A stretch of 64,000 nucleotides of DNA from Picochlorum sp. 'celeri'. Lineage: Eukaryota > Chlorophyta > Trebouxiophyceae. This document shows, piece after piece, positions 20,055 to 30,171 of the stretch. Position 1 is the first letter of the stretch. Each line of letters opens with the position of its first letter. The stretch spans positions 1,116,001-1,180,000 of the forward strand of contig JAACMV010000022.1 of assembly GCA_010909725.1 (NCBI GenBank), given 5' to 3'. A program made the position numbers and the translations under genes. Under the pieces are notes generated by a model. That model had not been told where the DNA came from and ran no database searches. It worked only from the letters and a program-made list of their open reading frames with translations.

Positions 20055-21053
20055 ATGGATTGCTCGGTTGACAAGATAGTTTGGGTCTTGGACGGATCCG
20101 TCGGACACCTTCTCAAAATAGACCCAGCGATATCCGATTTATGCGATCAGAAGGGTTTGGAATTCAAAGACAAGTTTGCCAATGCAAGCTATGCAAACAT
20201 AGCCTGTCCAGAGGTTGTCGAAAGAATCCATGTCTCGTACATTAATGCCGGAGCTGACGTCATTTCCACGAATTCCTTTGGATGCACCCTTCACTCTCTC
20301 GGTAAAATACATGGATTAGAAAATAGGAGGGATGAATTAGTTATTCAGTCCTGTCGCATCGCGAAAAGGGCAGCGAAAGGCACCCAAGTGAGGGTTGCTG
20401 GGGTGGTCCCACCCTTGGGAGACTGCTACGTGGGTGATCCACTGGACACTGATGCCATGTATGAGGAATACAAATGTATCATATCATTGCTGTATTCTGA
20501 AGGTGTGGATATCATCCTTTGTGAGACCATGGCGAGCAGTGCAGAGGCTATTGCAGCAGCAAGACGGGCCACACAGTATGCCCCAGGGAAGGAGCTCTTC
20601 GTTTCGTTCACATTGGACGACACACTGGAGGATGGGGATACCCAAGGGAATTCATGTCGTATTCGAAATGGAGAATCGCTTGAATCTGCTGTGACAGCAT
20701 TGTTGCATGCAGTGGGACAGGAGCATGTTCATGCAGTCTTGCTCAACTGTTCTGGTCCGGTCATCATGCATCATGGCCTCATGTGCCTGGGGCGAGTCTT
20801 GCAGGGTGTTAATCATATTCGTATTGGCGCCTATGCGAATGGATTTGAGACGACAACCACAGAATGGTTGATTCAGGAGGGATACCGAGAGCCTGTAGAA
20901 TCCCCTCGGCATATTGTTGATGCCCAAGGTGCATCTGATGTGGCATCCTATGTAAAGCATGCACAGCAGTGGATACGGGATGGTGCGAGCATCATTGGAG
21001 GGTGTTGTGGGACAACGCCGGACTATATTGCAAGACTAAAGGAATGTACATGA
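20055..21053 (+). CDS. Homocysteine S-methyltransferase
   Basis: 332 aa, intronless. A Pfam S-methyl_trans-type barrel: it starts WVLDGSVGHLL, has ISTNSFGCTLHSLG, the zinc Cys in LLNCSGP and the paired zinc cysteines GGCCGTTPDYI at the C-terminus. Enzymes of this family transfer a methyl group from S-methylmethionine, betaine or SAM to homocysteine. Its size fits the single-domain S-methylmethionine or SAM-using type rather than cobalamin-dependent MetH. It follows the ABCG gene in the same direction after 77 nt. Confidence 0.82.
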   Translation: MDCSVDKIVWVLDGSVGHLLKIDPAISDLCDQKGLEFKDKFANASYANIACPEVVERIHVSYINAGADVISTNSFGCTLHSLGKIHGLENRRDELVIQSCRIAKRAAKGTQVRVAGVVPPLGDCYVGDPLDTDAMYEEYKCIISLLYSEGVDIILCETMASSAEAIAAARRATQYAPGKELFVSFTLDDTLEDGDTQGNSCRIRNGESLESAVTALLHAVGQEHVHAVLLNCSGPVIMHHGLMCLGRVLQGVNHIRIGAYANGFETTTTEWLIQEGYREPVESPRHIVDAQGASDVASYVKHAQQWIRDGASIIGGCCGTTPDYIARLKECT

Positions 21054-21242
21054 ACTTGTGTCGAATGAGACTCTCGAATGGATCACATGTGTACGGTCAA
21101 CGGATCGATTGATGGGAATCGAAGCAAGCAGGTGGTTGGGAGGTGGTTGTCAATCGCACATCCGTGCGCTCATTGTCGCAATTGTAGAATGGGTAGAAGT
21201 ATTTACATATTATTATAAACTGAAACAATATAGTTATTCAAA

Positions 21243-22016
21243 ATGGCACCGAAAAAGAGAGGAATGAGTCTAGAGGAGAAACGGACGGCAATTCAGAGCA
21301 TTTTCCATGATTCAAAGAGCGTGTTTGTTCTCAAGGTAATAGCACTTGTGTTTTGATATATTTCTAAATTATATTTCACTACTTCTATCTAGTACTGTAG
21401 GATATTGAAAAGATGGCTGTGAAAAAGGGAGTTGTGGCGCAAAGTGTGAAGGACGTGCTGCAATCTCTGGTGGATGATGACCTTGTACACCAAGATAAGA
21501 TTGGTATTAGTAACTTTTTTTGGAGTTTTCCATCGGAAGTGGCGGTTCGACTGGAGAAGGAGGAGAGCACGCTGAATGCCAAGCACGAAGGGCTTTCCAA
21601 GGAACACGAGACACTGCTCGGCAAGATTGAGGAGGAGAACGTGGGGAAGGAGGACTCGAAGCAGAGGCGGGAATTGGCCGAGGCTATTTCCAAGATGAAG
21701 GAGAGTATTGGAGCGAAGAGGAAGGAGCTTGAAGCATTTTCTGAGAATGATCCAGAGCGCTTTGAGAAATTACGTACGTTGTGTCCTTGATTTTCTATTA
21801 TTAGGTATGTATGCTACTCATGTCTTGTTACATAATACTACTAACTACGGTGCAGGTAAAATGAAAGTGACGTGCCGAGATGGAGCAAATAGGTGGACTG
21901 ATAACATATTTAGCATGCAATCGTGGATGAAGAAGAAATTTGTTGGGATGGATGCCCAAGTGAAGCAATTCTTTGCTCAGCAAGGTGTGTCAGAAGACAT
22001 GGATTACCTCGAGTAA
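21243..22016 (+). CDS. MND1: Meiotic nuclear division protein 1
   Basis: Exons 21243-21335, 21401-21773 and 21856-22016 (introns 65 and 82 nt) give 208 aa, the normal size. The N-terminal winged helix is split by the first intron: MSLEEKRTAIQSIFHDS, then VVAQSVKDVLQSLVDDDLV and IGISNFFWSFPSE. A coiled coil follows, and the C-terminal ANRWTDNIFSMQSWMKKKF with final DMDYLE is diagnostic. MND1 works with HOP2 to promote DMC1/RAD51 strand invasion in meiosis. An intact copy implies the organism has or recently had a sexual cycle. Convergent with the DUF2009-like gene, 10 nt between stops. Confidence 0.92.
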
Positions 22017-22026
22017 CTCGCTTGTA

Positions 22027-23958
22027 TTATCTGAAATCACCATCAAATCCGGTGAACCCTGCGAGCTTGAATATGTTATAATACTTTTTCTTTTCTATTT
22101 TGCTGCACCAATTCCATGCACTTGTAAGACGACCATCGATGCAGGAGCCAGCATCAAATGAATTGTCTGCTCCTGATCCATCGAATGCATGTCTGAAAAA
22201 ATCTTGTAAGACGTGTTTAATACACATATCAATACTTCCATAGATGTTCTCTATATATGCCGAGACTCCCGGGTCCTTTTGCGCAATCTTTGGGAGTTCG
22301 TCCAGTGCCAAGACGAGTGGATTTAGTATCCTTGGGACTTGTGTATACTTGTCTATAAACATGAGGGCATTGGGAACGTTGTGATCGCCCAAGTGAACCA
22401 CAGAGGATCCTACCCAGCTACCGATTCGCCTCTGACACCGAGCTATGATGTTGGACATGGCTCTACCAACGCTTCCTGCAGATTGGACTCGCTGAAGGCC
22501 TTGGCCAGTGTTCTGCAGTCTGTAATAATTGCGTTCTGTCAGCATATCCTTGTCAGCCATATACCATAGCTTGAACATTTCATGTGATATCTCTCTCCAC
22601 AATGTCAAAGTTTGTAGCACATATGTGTACTGCCGCTGATGATTATGGGTCAGTCTGGATCCCTCTGAACCACCATGTATTGCCAGGGACAAGCCGTCCT
22701 GGATCTCCTGTGGATCGAAATGTGTCTTCAGGTAGTCAATCATGCGATCGATAGGATCTCTATTGAATCGTAAATATGCATTGTTGTCTCCCAAAGAGTA
22801 CATGCATAGAAGCAAATCCTCACTGTCCAAATCCTTTGTTTGATACTTTCTGGCCAGAGCATCACGTGCCTTTTCTTTTGCTTTGATATCACGCTGTATC
22901 TGATGCCTTGAGCGCCCATCACTGCGGATCTCAGCAATTGCAGTGGGCAGATTTGGATCTGCAAGAAGTTTTAGCGCACCCCCGGCTTCAAGAACGCTGT
23001 GCACAGTTACCAAGGGTGTAGCACATTTGAATCCCAAGAGCTCTTGAATCTCAGGCTCTACAGAGTCCATCAGCATGTACATTAATTTCCCATAGGTATC
23101 CCTCATTTTATCTGGATTCATCACCTTGTGTCGACGCCCAATTTCAAAGCACTTTTGGAAAAACTCTTGCAAGTCGCTAAAATTCCTTTCTGCTATCAAA
23201 CTCGAGCCCTTTCTAAAATTCTGTGCCACAGTTAACCCACACAGAATCGCACAAAGATCCTTAATTTGAGCATGAACTCTCGCATTCTTACTTCGATAGC
23301 TCAATATGTCCACTTTGTCTGTGTATTCAGAGACATTCAAAGCGCCTTCCAGCAACCTCAGCAACCGACGCTCCTCATGAGACAGTCTCACAGGAATATA
23401 TTTTGCTCTCTCCGCAATGACATCGCACGACACGCTCTCTTCTGCATCTCCTTGTTCCCCTTCTGTATTGATATTCACATCCTCTCCGTGTTGCATATCC
23501 TCCTCCATGGACATGTCCTCATTCTCTGTCCCATGAAATGCCTCCCCAGCTCGTCGCTTTCCCATCCTCTGAGTCTCCTCCTTGATCTGCTGCGCCGTCT
23601 GAGCGGCTTCCATCGCACACTCCAAAATCTCCTCTTTCAAAGAAGATGATAGTTTCACCAATTCTTGTATGAAACTCGCATCCATACTCCCCTCAAAGCC
23701 CGACGCCATGCGCTCAGTCAACGAGGACATTTTATTCGCCAACTCCTTCTCAATCGATGCTTTCTGGTCAACATACTCTGAGAACTGTTGTTGATACACT
23801 TTTAATTTCTGAGATAAATCCCGAGCTTCAGTCTCAGCCTGAAGGCGTAGGGCTCGTTCATTTTCATCTCCCTTTTGCTCGTGAACAACTTCCATACCGG
23901 ATTCATCGCCCTCTGAATCCAAAATATGGTTTAATTCATCTTTATTGAGTTTTGTCAT
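22027..23958 (-). CDS. DUF2009/UPF0652-like protein
   Basis: 643 aa, intronless. The first 170 residues are acidic and helical with low complexity. The conserved part starts about residue 190: LSHEERRLLRLLEGALNVSE, YTDKVDI, AQIKDLCAILCGL, KVMNPDKMRDTYGKLMYMLMDS, LGDNNAYLRFNRDPIDRMID, ending KKKYYNIFKLAGFTGFDGDF. These blocks fit the eukaryotic DUF2009 (UPF0652) family, widespread in plants and protists and without a known function. No catalytic motif is seen. I am confident that it is a real conserved gene, less so of the family name. Confidence 0.65.
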   Translation of the reverse strand: MTKLNKDELNHILDSEGDESGMEVVHEQKGDENERALRLQAETEARDLSQKLKVYQQQFSEYVDQKASIEKELANKMSSLTERMASGFEGSMDASFIQELVKLSSSLKEEILECAMEAAQTAQQIKEETQRMGKRRAGEAFHGTENEDMSMEEDMQHGEDVNINTEGEQGDAEESVSCDVIAERAKYIPVRLSHEERRLLRLLEGALNVSEYTDKVDILSYRSKNARVHAQIKDLCAILCGLTVAQNFRKGSSLIAERNFSDLQEFFQKCFEIGRRHKVMNPDKMRDTYGKLMYMLMDSVEPEIQELLGFKCATPLVTVHSVLEAGGALKLLADPNLPTAIAEIRSDGRSRHQIQRDIKAKEKARDALARKYQTKDLDSEDLLLCMYSLGDNNAYLRFNRDPIDRMIDYLKTHFDPQEIQDGLSLAIHGGSEGSRLTHNHQRQYTYVLQTLTLWREISHEMFKLWYMADKDMLTERNYYRLQNTGQGLQRVQSAGSVGRAMSNIIARCQRRIGSWVGSSVVHLGDHNVPNALMFIDKYTQVPRILNPLVLALDELPKIAQKDPGVSAYIENIYGSIDMCIKHVLQDFFRHAFDGSGADNSFDAGSCIDGRLTSAWNWCSKIEKKKYYNIFKLAGFTGFDGDFR

Positions 23959-24033
23959 CCTATATATTACTATATGGTCTGGTTCCAGACCTGCAGGATT
24001 CTACAGGTATTTTGGAAATGTTACAGAATTGCT

Positions 24034-24879
24034 TCATTTAAGAAAGATAGCTGTCCACCCAAGTGTTATGGTAATAACAAACAACCCCATGGCATCAATA
24101 CTAATCTTTGGTGGCAATGGAACAACCCGAGCGAGCACATAACTGGTCAGACCTCCTCCAACGAGAGCCAGGACGGTTGTCAACAGGGCTCCCCAGATTG
24201 GAGAATTGCCCCAGTATGGCCCATCAGGATTCCTCTTATTTCTCTTATCGTACAACTTCCATGCGCAAAAGCATACAGCTGCACCAAGGGGAAGCGTGGG
24301 GTCTGACGAAGCCGCCTGCCATGCAGCCCACAGGGCCAGAGCCACAAAGATACTTCCATCATTGACGAGGGTCACACTGGACACGTTTGGCTCAAACGCA
24401 TCCTTGATTCTCTGAATCAGAGACACCTTGTCCTCATCTCCAGAAACATCACTTCTACGACCGGTTTTTGGTGGTTTGAAGCCGTACTTGTGTCGCATCT
24501 TCATCTTTGCCTGCAAGACTGTATCAAATGCTAACTCTATTGCTTCTCTAGATGGTTCGTGCTGCTTGTACTGCTCATACAGATAATTCCTCGCGTCTTG
24601 AATCTCTTCAAAAGACGCTTCCCTATCGATTCCGAGCAACTTGTATGGATCTCGTTCCTTGATACGGGGAAATATCTGCAGTGGCTCTTCTGGAAGGGGC
24701 TGAGACTCTGGCATATCCATCCACCCAGAGCCCCCCGTCGATGACGACGAAGAGCACAAAAACTTTCTATTCTTTTTCAGCACGTCATACACGGTACTAG
24801 AGGTAGCAAATTGGCTTCTCTGAGGAACTGATACGATTCGGCCGACACGCCCTGACTGACAACAGGGAGAAATTCTCAT
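24034..24879 (-). CDS. CPP1: CPP1-type plastid J-like membrane protein
   Basis: 281 aa. An N-terminal Ser-rich region acts as a likely transit peptide. At about residues 75-140 is a J-like domain without the HPD motif (DPYKLLGIDREASFEEIQD, then YEQYKQHEPSREAIELAFD). Three or four membrane helices follow, ending at FLK. This is the CPP1 (chaperone-like protein of POR1, DUF3353) architecture. In plants CPP1 stabilises protochlorophyllide oxidoreductase in chloroplast membranes and is linked to protein import. Its presence shows a plastid. Confidence 0.88.
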   Translation of the reverse strand: MRISPCCQSGRVGRIVSVPQRSQFATSSTVYDVLKKNRKFLCSSSSSTGGSGWMDMPESQPLPEEPLQIFPRIKERDPYKLLGIDREASFEEIQDARNYLYEQYKQHEPSREAIELAFDTVLQAKMKMRHKYGFKPPKTGRRSDVSGDEDKVSLIQRIKDAFEPNVSSVTLVNDGSIFVALALWAAWQAASSDPTLPLGAAVCFCAWKLYDKRNKRNPDGPYWGNSPIWGALLTTVLALVGGGLTSYVLARVVPLPPKISIDAMGLFVITITLGWTAIFLK

Positions 24880-25087
24880 TCTGATACTGTATACTAGGAT
24901 ATATAGATACTAAAAATTGGAATGTATAGCACATTCCGCTCTATCTGTGCAATAAGAATGAGAATGGCCATCAGATCCTTGGCGATGAGGCAGATGGGTC
25001 CATCGATGCGAGTCTGAGACCGGGCATCGCATGAAGAACACTCTCAGCCGCGTTTGATTGCATTCTAAAACAATATAAATACATCAG

Positions 25088-26653
25088 ATGGGTAAATTAG
25101 CGGAGATTGTTCGTCATCCGGACGAACTGATACCCTTGGTGCGTTGGATAAAGGCGTCTGTTTTGTTGTCCTTTTGTGACGGTGCTAGGGGGTGTGTCTG
25201 TGATGGATTTCCAATGTATGTGTGTAGATGGGTATGTATATCGCTGCGAAGAGAGCGAAGCGTCTTCCAAAAGAGGAAGGGCTGAAGTTTTGCTATGATA
25301 TGTTAAACAAGGTTTCTAGGAGTTTTGCTATCGTCATTCAACAGCTTCCTGAGCGCCTGCGGGATGCTATTTGCGTATTTTACCTTGTTCTTCGGGCGTT
25401 GGACACTGTTGAGGATGATATGGCGTTGGATGATGAAGTAAAGATTCCATTGCTTCGCTGTTTCCATGAAAAGTCTCGTGATAGGTTAGTCTGTGTCCAT
25501 TGCATTATCGAGGTGAATTTTTATATATAAAGGCAACTCTTAACAGGAATATGGATGTGTATATTCTTGATGCAGATCTTGGAAAATGTCCTGTGGATAT
25601 GGGCACTATGTGTCTCTCATGGAGAACTACCCCTGTGTGACTGATGTATTTCTGTCTCTAGACTATGAATATCAGCGAGTCATTGAGGATATTTGCAAGA
25701 GAATGGGGAATGGGATGGCTGATTTTATTCCAAAAGAAGTGAAAACTGTGAAAGAATATAACTTGTATTGTCATTATGTTGCTGGACTGGTGGGGATTGG
25801 TCTGTCGCAGTTGTTTGCATCGTCTGGGTTGGAATCAAAAGAGTTTTTCAAACTTGATGATACGGCAAATGAGATGGGACTCTTTTTGCAGAAAACGAAT
25901 ATTATTAGAGATTATCTGGAAGATATTAATGAGGAGCCTGCGCCAAGGATGTTTTGGCCCAAGGAGATTTGGGGGAAATATGCCAAGGCTTTGGAAGATT
26001 TCAAAGATGCATCAAACAAGGAAAGTGCCTTGGCATGTTTGAACCACATGATTACAGATGCGCTTTCCCATGTAGATGAATGCTTGGATTACATGTCCAA
26101 GTTGAGAGATCCATCGATATTTGCCTTCTGCGCGATCCCACAAGTCATGGCAATCGGCACTTTGGAAGCATGTTACAACAATCACAATGTGTTCACAGGT
26201 GTGGTGAAAATGAGACGGGGAGAGACTGCAAAGATTATGTGGTTTTTAAAGGATTATACTGATGCTTGTATTTTATTTAGACATTACGCCAAGCTTATAG
26301 CAGCAAAAGCACAGGTTCAAGTAGACAAGGATGATCCCAACCGAGAGCGCATTTTGGAGATTTGCCAGAGAATTGAGACGACGGCATCTGCACGAATTGA
26401 ATCCTGTGTGCGTGAAGCTTCCGATTTGGATCCAACGCCGTTACCTATGAGCACAAGAATTCTTTTTCTCATTGTATCAATCATGTATGGTGCCTATGCA
26501 TGGAAGATTGATAAAGCCAGAGAGGTCTTTGGCATACCATACCATGAGAAAACAACCCTTGTTGATCTTATGAACATGTGTATTGCGGTGGTCCTTATCC
26601 TGTACAGTGTCGTGTCAGTTTTTGCAAAATTAACAGCAATACGGTATTCTTAA
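25088..26653 (+). CDS. SQS: Squalene synthase
   Basis: Exons 25088-25138, 25228-25484 and 25576-26653 (introns 89 and 91 nt) give 461 aa. The spliced start runs HPDELIPL into [18 protein letters not shown], aligning without gaps with plant enzymes. Family motifs: [13 protein letters not shown], the Asp-rich [24 protein letters not shown] and the second Asp motif [14 protein letters not shown]-terminal pair of hydrophobic segments ([34 protein letters not shown]) anchors it in the ER. It condenses two farnesyl diphosphates to squalene, the first step to sterols. The stop is 5 nt from the NSUN6 stop on the other strand. Confidence 0.95.
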
Positions 26654-26658
26654 GATGA

Positions 26659-28236
26659 TTATATTTTGTCCCTCTTCTTGAATTTGGCAATAAAGAATCC
26701 CATGGTGTCCAAATCACCTCCCGGATCAAAACGTTGAACCATGTCTGCCTCTTCCTTCTGTAACAAAGAATACGTCGAGTCACCGACTGTCACGGATCCT
26801 GTCAGCCCTGGTCCTCCTAGATGATACTTTGATCTGACCAATTGCATTTCTGGAAACGTATCCAGAATATACCGCACATTACATTCATTCTCCAAGGGAT
26901 TAATAGTACATGTTGAGTACACAAGGTACCCCCCTTGCTTCACCAGCTTGACTGCATTATGTATCAATATTCGCTGATACGATGCAGTCTTTTTCAAATC
27001 TTCAATGGTCGTTTGGAGCAATAAACGGGGTCGCAAGCCTAGAGCAGTGCATGGCCCATCTAACAATACAAAATCAAATGAGGCCTCCTCAAACCCAGAT
27101 TCCAACACAGCCGCGAAAGACTCCTTCTTTGGTGGAAGACCGTGAAGTTCACGTGCCCGTGCACGGCGTTCCACCACCCGCCTCTCCCCTGGAGTCATTT
27201 CCTGCCTTGCCACCTGGCCATTAGAAATACTGAGCACCTGCCCTTTTTCAGCAACACATTTCGTGGCATCCGCCTTGACTGCACGAACAATATCCGCGCC
27301 AAAATCCTCTGCCACTTTTTCAATACCTTTGACTTTTGTATGCGAACGATCTAAAGCATAAATACAGCCTCTATTTTGCATAATCTCTGCCATGGCAGTT
27401 GTTTTACCTCCAGGTGCTGCACACATATCCAACACTCTTGACCCAGGCGTTGGATCCAACGTGGCTGCTGCTACAACACTTGGAAGATTTTGAACCATGA
27501 TATCGCCCTTCATGAAATCAATCCCCAGCGAGGGCAGCGAAAACACCCTATCAACCATGCGCACAGCCAACCCTCTGCCACTCGTAACAATCTCCTTTCG
27601 ATTGCACGCCAGCACCCCAACACCTAGAAACATATTCTTCCGATCTGGAAATCTCTCATCATCAAGAGGGACATCCGGAGGCAGAATAGAATTCCTCGTG
27701 ACCCCATACTGTCCCTTTGATGGATCCTTCTCCACAGCAACACTCACTGCCACTGTATCCCCCTTTGCCAACCCATGCGTCGTCGCAAGCACCCCTGGAG
27801 CATAACAGTGTGCCCCCTTCAACATTGATTCCCCAGTCATTCGACCAACAATCACTTCTCGCCCCTCCAGGCCGCTATAATCCACCACATGCGGCCCATG
27901 TCCACGAATCATTATTGCCATTGGCAACTCTGGGTGAGGATACACATCGTACTGCTCGTGATCCTGTCTTTCATTTCTCTCAGAATATAATTCCTTGGAC
28001 AATCGCTCCAGAACCTCCTCCCTCGTTGTCAGATTCGTGTTCACTCGAACGCATGTCGTCAACGGCGGAAGACTGATCGATTTGGAAATATTCGCCAACC
28101 GATCCCTACCTAAACACTGTACAAATAAAGATTCAACATCCTGGCATCCCCATGTCAATCTCGGATTCCAACCCCGATGGGTCATTGTGCTGTTACACTG
28201 TAAAACAAATGTGTCTGAAGTTTGCCTCCTACTCAA
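26659..28236 (-). CDS. NSUN6: NSUN6-type RNA cytosine-5 methyltransferase
   Basis: 525 aa, intronless. A PUA domain is inserted in the N-terminal half (about 115-210, IVGRMTGESMLKGAHCYAPG) before the Rossmann core. SAM motif I is VLDMCAAPGGKTTAMAE; the first catalytic region is LLDGPCTALGLRPRL and the nucleophile Cys region is VYSTCTINPLENE. The PUA-plus-methyltransferase layout and the GLRPRL block match NSUN6, which makes m5C72 in the acceptor stem of some tRNAs. Archaeal-like homologues share this layout, so the function is a family inference. Confidence 0.88.
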   Translation of the reverse strand: MSRRQTSDTFVLQCNSTMTHRGWNPRLTWGCQDVESLFVQCLGRDRLANISKSISLPPLTTCVRVNTNLTTREEVLERLSKELYSERNERQDHEQYDVYPHPELPMAIMIRGHGPHVVDYSGLEGREVIVGRMTGESMLKGAHCYAPGVLATTHGLAKGDTVAVSVAVEKDPSKGQYGVTRNSILPPDVPLDDERFPDRKNMFLGVGVLACNRKEIVTSGRGLAVRMVDRVFSLPSLGIDFMKGDIMVQNLPSVVAAATLDPTPGSRVLDMCAAPGGKTTAMAEIMQNRGCIYALDRSHTKVKGIEKVAEDFGADIVRAVKADATKCVAEKGQVLSISNGQVARQEMTPGERRVVERRARARELHGLPPKKESFAAVLESGFEEASFDFVLLDGPCTALGLRPRLLLQTTIEDLKKTASYQRILIHNAVKLVKQGGYLVYSTCTINPLENECNVRYILDTFPEMQLVRSKYHLGGPGLTGSVTVGDSTYSLLQKEEADMVQRFDPGGDLDTMGFFIAKFKKRDKI

Positions 28237-28308
28237 CCATCAACGACACAATCATATACCATCGATACATATGTAATTACTTTACAGGATATCAATTAAT
28301 GCATCTTT

Positions 28309-28569
28309 TTATTCTTCGAATGGCTCATCCATGAAATCACCTGAAAAGTCATCAAGAACTTCAGTGGGGTCATCTTCAGCGGGGCTGTAATCCAAAAACT
28401 CTGGCTCTCGATTGTCGTCCTTTCCAATGTAGACAAATCTACTTGCTCCATCTCGAGTTCCACCCTTGCATTCGTGGTATTGCCACCCTCTCACGATTCG
28501 GCAAGGTGGAGGGCCATCCTCCTGCTCCTCTGGGTCATTTGATTGGCCTTGCCACTGTGAATTCGTCAT
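28309..28569 (-). CDS. Small acidic protein, unknown
   Basis: 86 aa. The start at 28569 is chosen because a TATATATA box lies 46 nt upstream. The central block PPCRIVRGWQYHECKGG, then RFVYIGKDD, is followed by an acidic tail ending DEPFEE. I recognise no family. The coding look (no repeats, balanced middle, acidic end) and the position between NSUN6 and its own TATA box support a real gene. It may use one more upstream Met at 28668, but that would run through the TATA box. Confidence 0.5.
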   Translation of the reverse strand: MTNSQWQGQSNDPEEQEDGPPPCRIVRGWQYHECKGGTRDGASRFVYIGKDDNREPEFLDYSPAEDDPTEVLDDFSGDFMDEPFEE

Positions 28570-28614
28570 TTCTCGAGAGTTTCGTCGTGTGGGTTTTCTC
28601 TTTTTTCTTTGAGG

Positions 28615-28622
28615 TATATATA
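28615..28622 (-). promoter_or_regulatory. TATA box of the small acidic gene
   Basis: TATATATA on the minus-strand promoter side, 46 nt before ATG 28569. Position and sequence are typical of a TATA box with a short leader. Confidence 0.45.
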
Positions 28623-28942
28623 GCATCAATAAGATTTGATGATGCTGTGACCCAGACGAGTGGGGCACATTTGGGTGGCCTGCTTGGGATCAAAATCTTA
28701 CTAGTACTTGGAAAGATCGATCTTGAAACCTTTTTAAACTCTTTAAACTAGGAGAATGGGTCCCAGTCAGAGCTGATGATGGGCGGTGAAGGATTCCGCA
28801 TTGAGACAGCAAATCAAAAACACTATACATTTATTATTCGTATTCCAGGTACTCGGAGATTGCGCATCTTTCTCTGGCAGAACAGAATCTTCTCGAATCT
28901 CTCAAGACACTTGTACCTCCAGGTATTATTCACCCTTGAAAC

Positions 28943-28957
28943 TATATATATTATATA
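28943..28957 (+). promoter_or_regulatory. AT-rich box directly before a start codon
   Basis: A TATATA-type run ending a few bases before ATG 28961. Similar runs lie within 10-50 nt of many starts in this window, pointing to very short 5' leaders. Confidence 0.35.
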
Positions 28958-28960
28958 GCC

Positions 28961-29992
28961 ATGAGCAATACTGCAGTCGTTTTGAAGGCTCCTGATATGG
29001 AAGACCCAGCCGCTGGGATCGAAGTGAAGGAAATTGAAAAGCCTTCGAACCTTGGACCCAAGGAAGTGCTGTGCCAGATGAGAATGAGGCCGATAAACCC
29101 TGCTGATATTTTCTCTCTGATGGGAGTTTACCCAGGATTCGACTGCTCTGATTGCAATAAGGAGGGAACGGATGTGGTTGCCGGCTTGGAAGGTGTTGGT
29201 GTGGTTGAAGACGTTGGAGAAGGCGTGTCTCTGTCCAAAGGGCAGCGCGTTGTGGGTATTCCATTCCCATCTGTGGAGAAGGGTAATGGAACGTGGCAAA
29301 AGTATATTGTGGCCAAGGAAGATGACCTCTTCCCCGTGCCAGACTCCATCTCTGATGAGCATGCTGCGCAGTTTTATATCAATCCAGTAACATGTGTGGG
29401 GATGCTGGATGAGCTCTCCATCCCACAGGGAGAGTATTTGTTGCAGACTGCCGCTGGATCTGTTTTGGGAAGAATGCTGATTCAGATTTGCAAATATAAA
29501 GGTATCAAGACGATCAATGTGGTCAGAAGAGAGGAACAAGCACAGGAGATTTTAGACATTGGAGGAGATCATGTGATTGTATCTCAGGATGGTTCATCTA
29601 TTCAGGACAAGGTTATGGAGATAACGGGTGGAAAGGGCGCATATGCTGCGGTGGAGTGTGTCGGGGGCACTGTATTCAAAGCATGTGCCTCCTCTATCCG
29701 TGCATCAGGCACCATCCTCATCTACGGGGCCATGTCCAGCTTGGAGATGACTGTCGCAATCCCTGATGTATTATTCCGAGGTGTGACTGTCCGTGGATTC
29801 TGGCTTGTCCCATATTTCGTGCATGCTCCAGTGGAGAAGAAGCGTGCCATGTGCAATGAAATAGCCACCATGATGGAGCAGGGCATCATTGTCCCGTACG
29901 CTGGCAAGGTGTTCCCATTGGAGGATGTTGCAAAAGCTATTGCGCATGCGACGGCGCATGCCCGTGGTGGAAAGGTGCTCCTCTCATCGTAG
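28961..29992 (+). CDS. MDR oxidoreductase, enoyl thioester/quinone reductase type
   Basis: 343 aa, intronless medium-chain dehydrogenase/reductase. N-terminal catalytic fold with MRPINPADIFSLMGVYPG and GLEGVGVVEDVG. Then the NADPH-binding Rossmann fold: INPVTCVGMLDELSIPQG, LQTAAGSVLGRMLIQICK and INVVRREEQ, where the Arg pair suggests NADPH. The zinc ligands of true alcohol dehydrogenases are absent. Best fits are mitochondrial 2-enoyl thioester reductase (MECR/ETR1) or a related quinone reductase. No clear targeting peptide is visible. Confidence 0.75.
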   Translation: MSNTAVVLKAPDMEDPAAGIEVKEIEKPSNLGPKEVLCQMRMRPINPADIFSLMGVYPGFDCSDCNKEGTDVVAGLEGVGVVEDVGEGVSLSKGQRVVGIPFPSVEKGNGTWQKYIVAKEDDLFPVPDSISDEHAAQFYINPVTCVGMLDELSIPQGEYLLQTAAGSVLGRMLIQICKYKGIKTINVVRREEQAQEILDIGGDHVIVSQDGSSIQDKVMEITGGKGAYAAVECVGGTVFKACASSIRASGTILIYGAMSSLEMTVAIPDVLFRGVTVRGFWLVPYFVHAPVEKKRAMCNEIATMMEQGIIVPYAGKVFPLEDVAKAIAHATAHARGGKVLLSS

Positions 29993-30171
29993 TACCATTA
30001 TCATTTTTGAATGTGTTGGTCATCACCTGCCACTATTTGTATTACTACATGTACTTTCAAGTAAAATTTAGAATACAACTACGCGAATGGCAGACATTCA
30101 ATACAAAAAAATCGTCCTGATACAGTCCTACTCGTCGTTCCAAACATGTCTCTTTCAAAGAGAAACTGCTA

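Noticed and set aside
28823..29539. A 238-codon open frame antisense to the MDR oxidoreductase
   Set aside because: It overlaps a clear enzyme, runs into the promoter region and has no recognisable motif.
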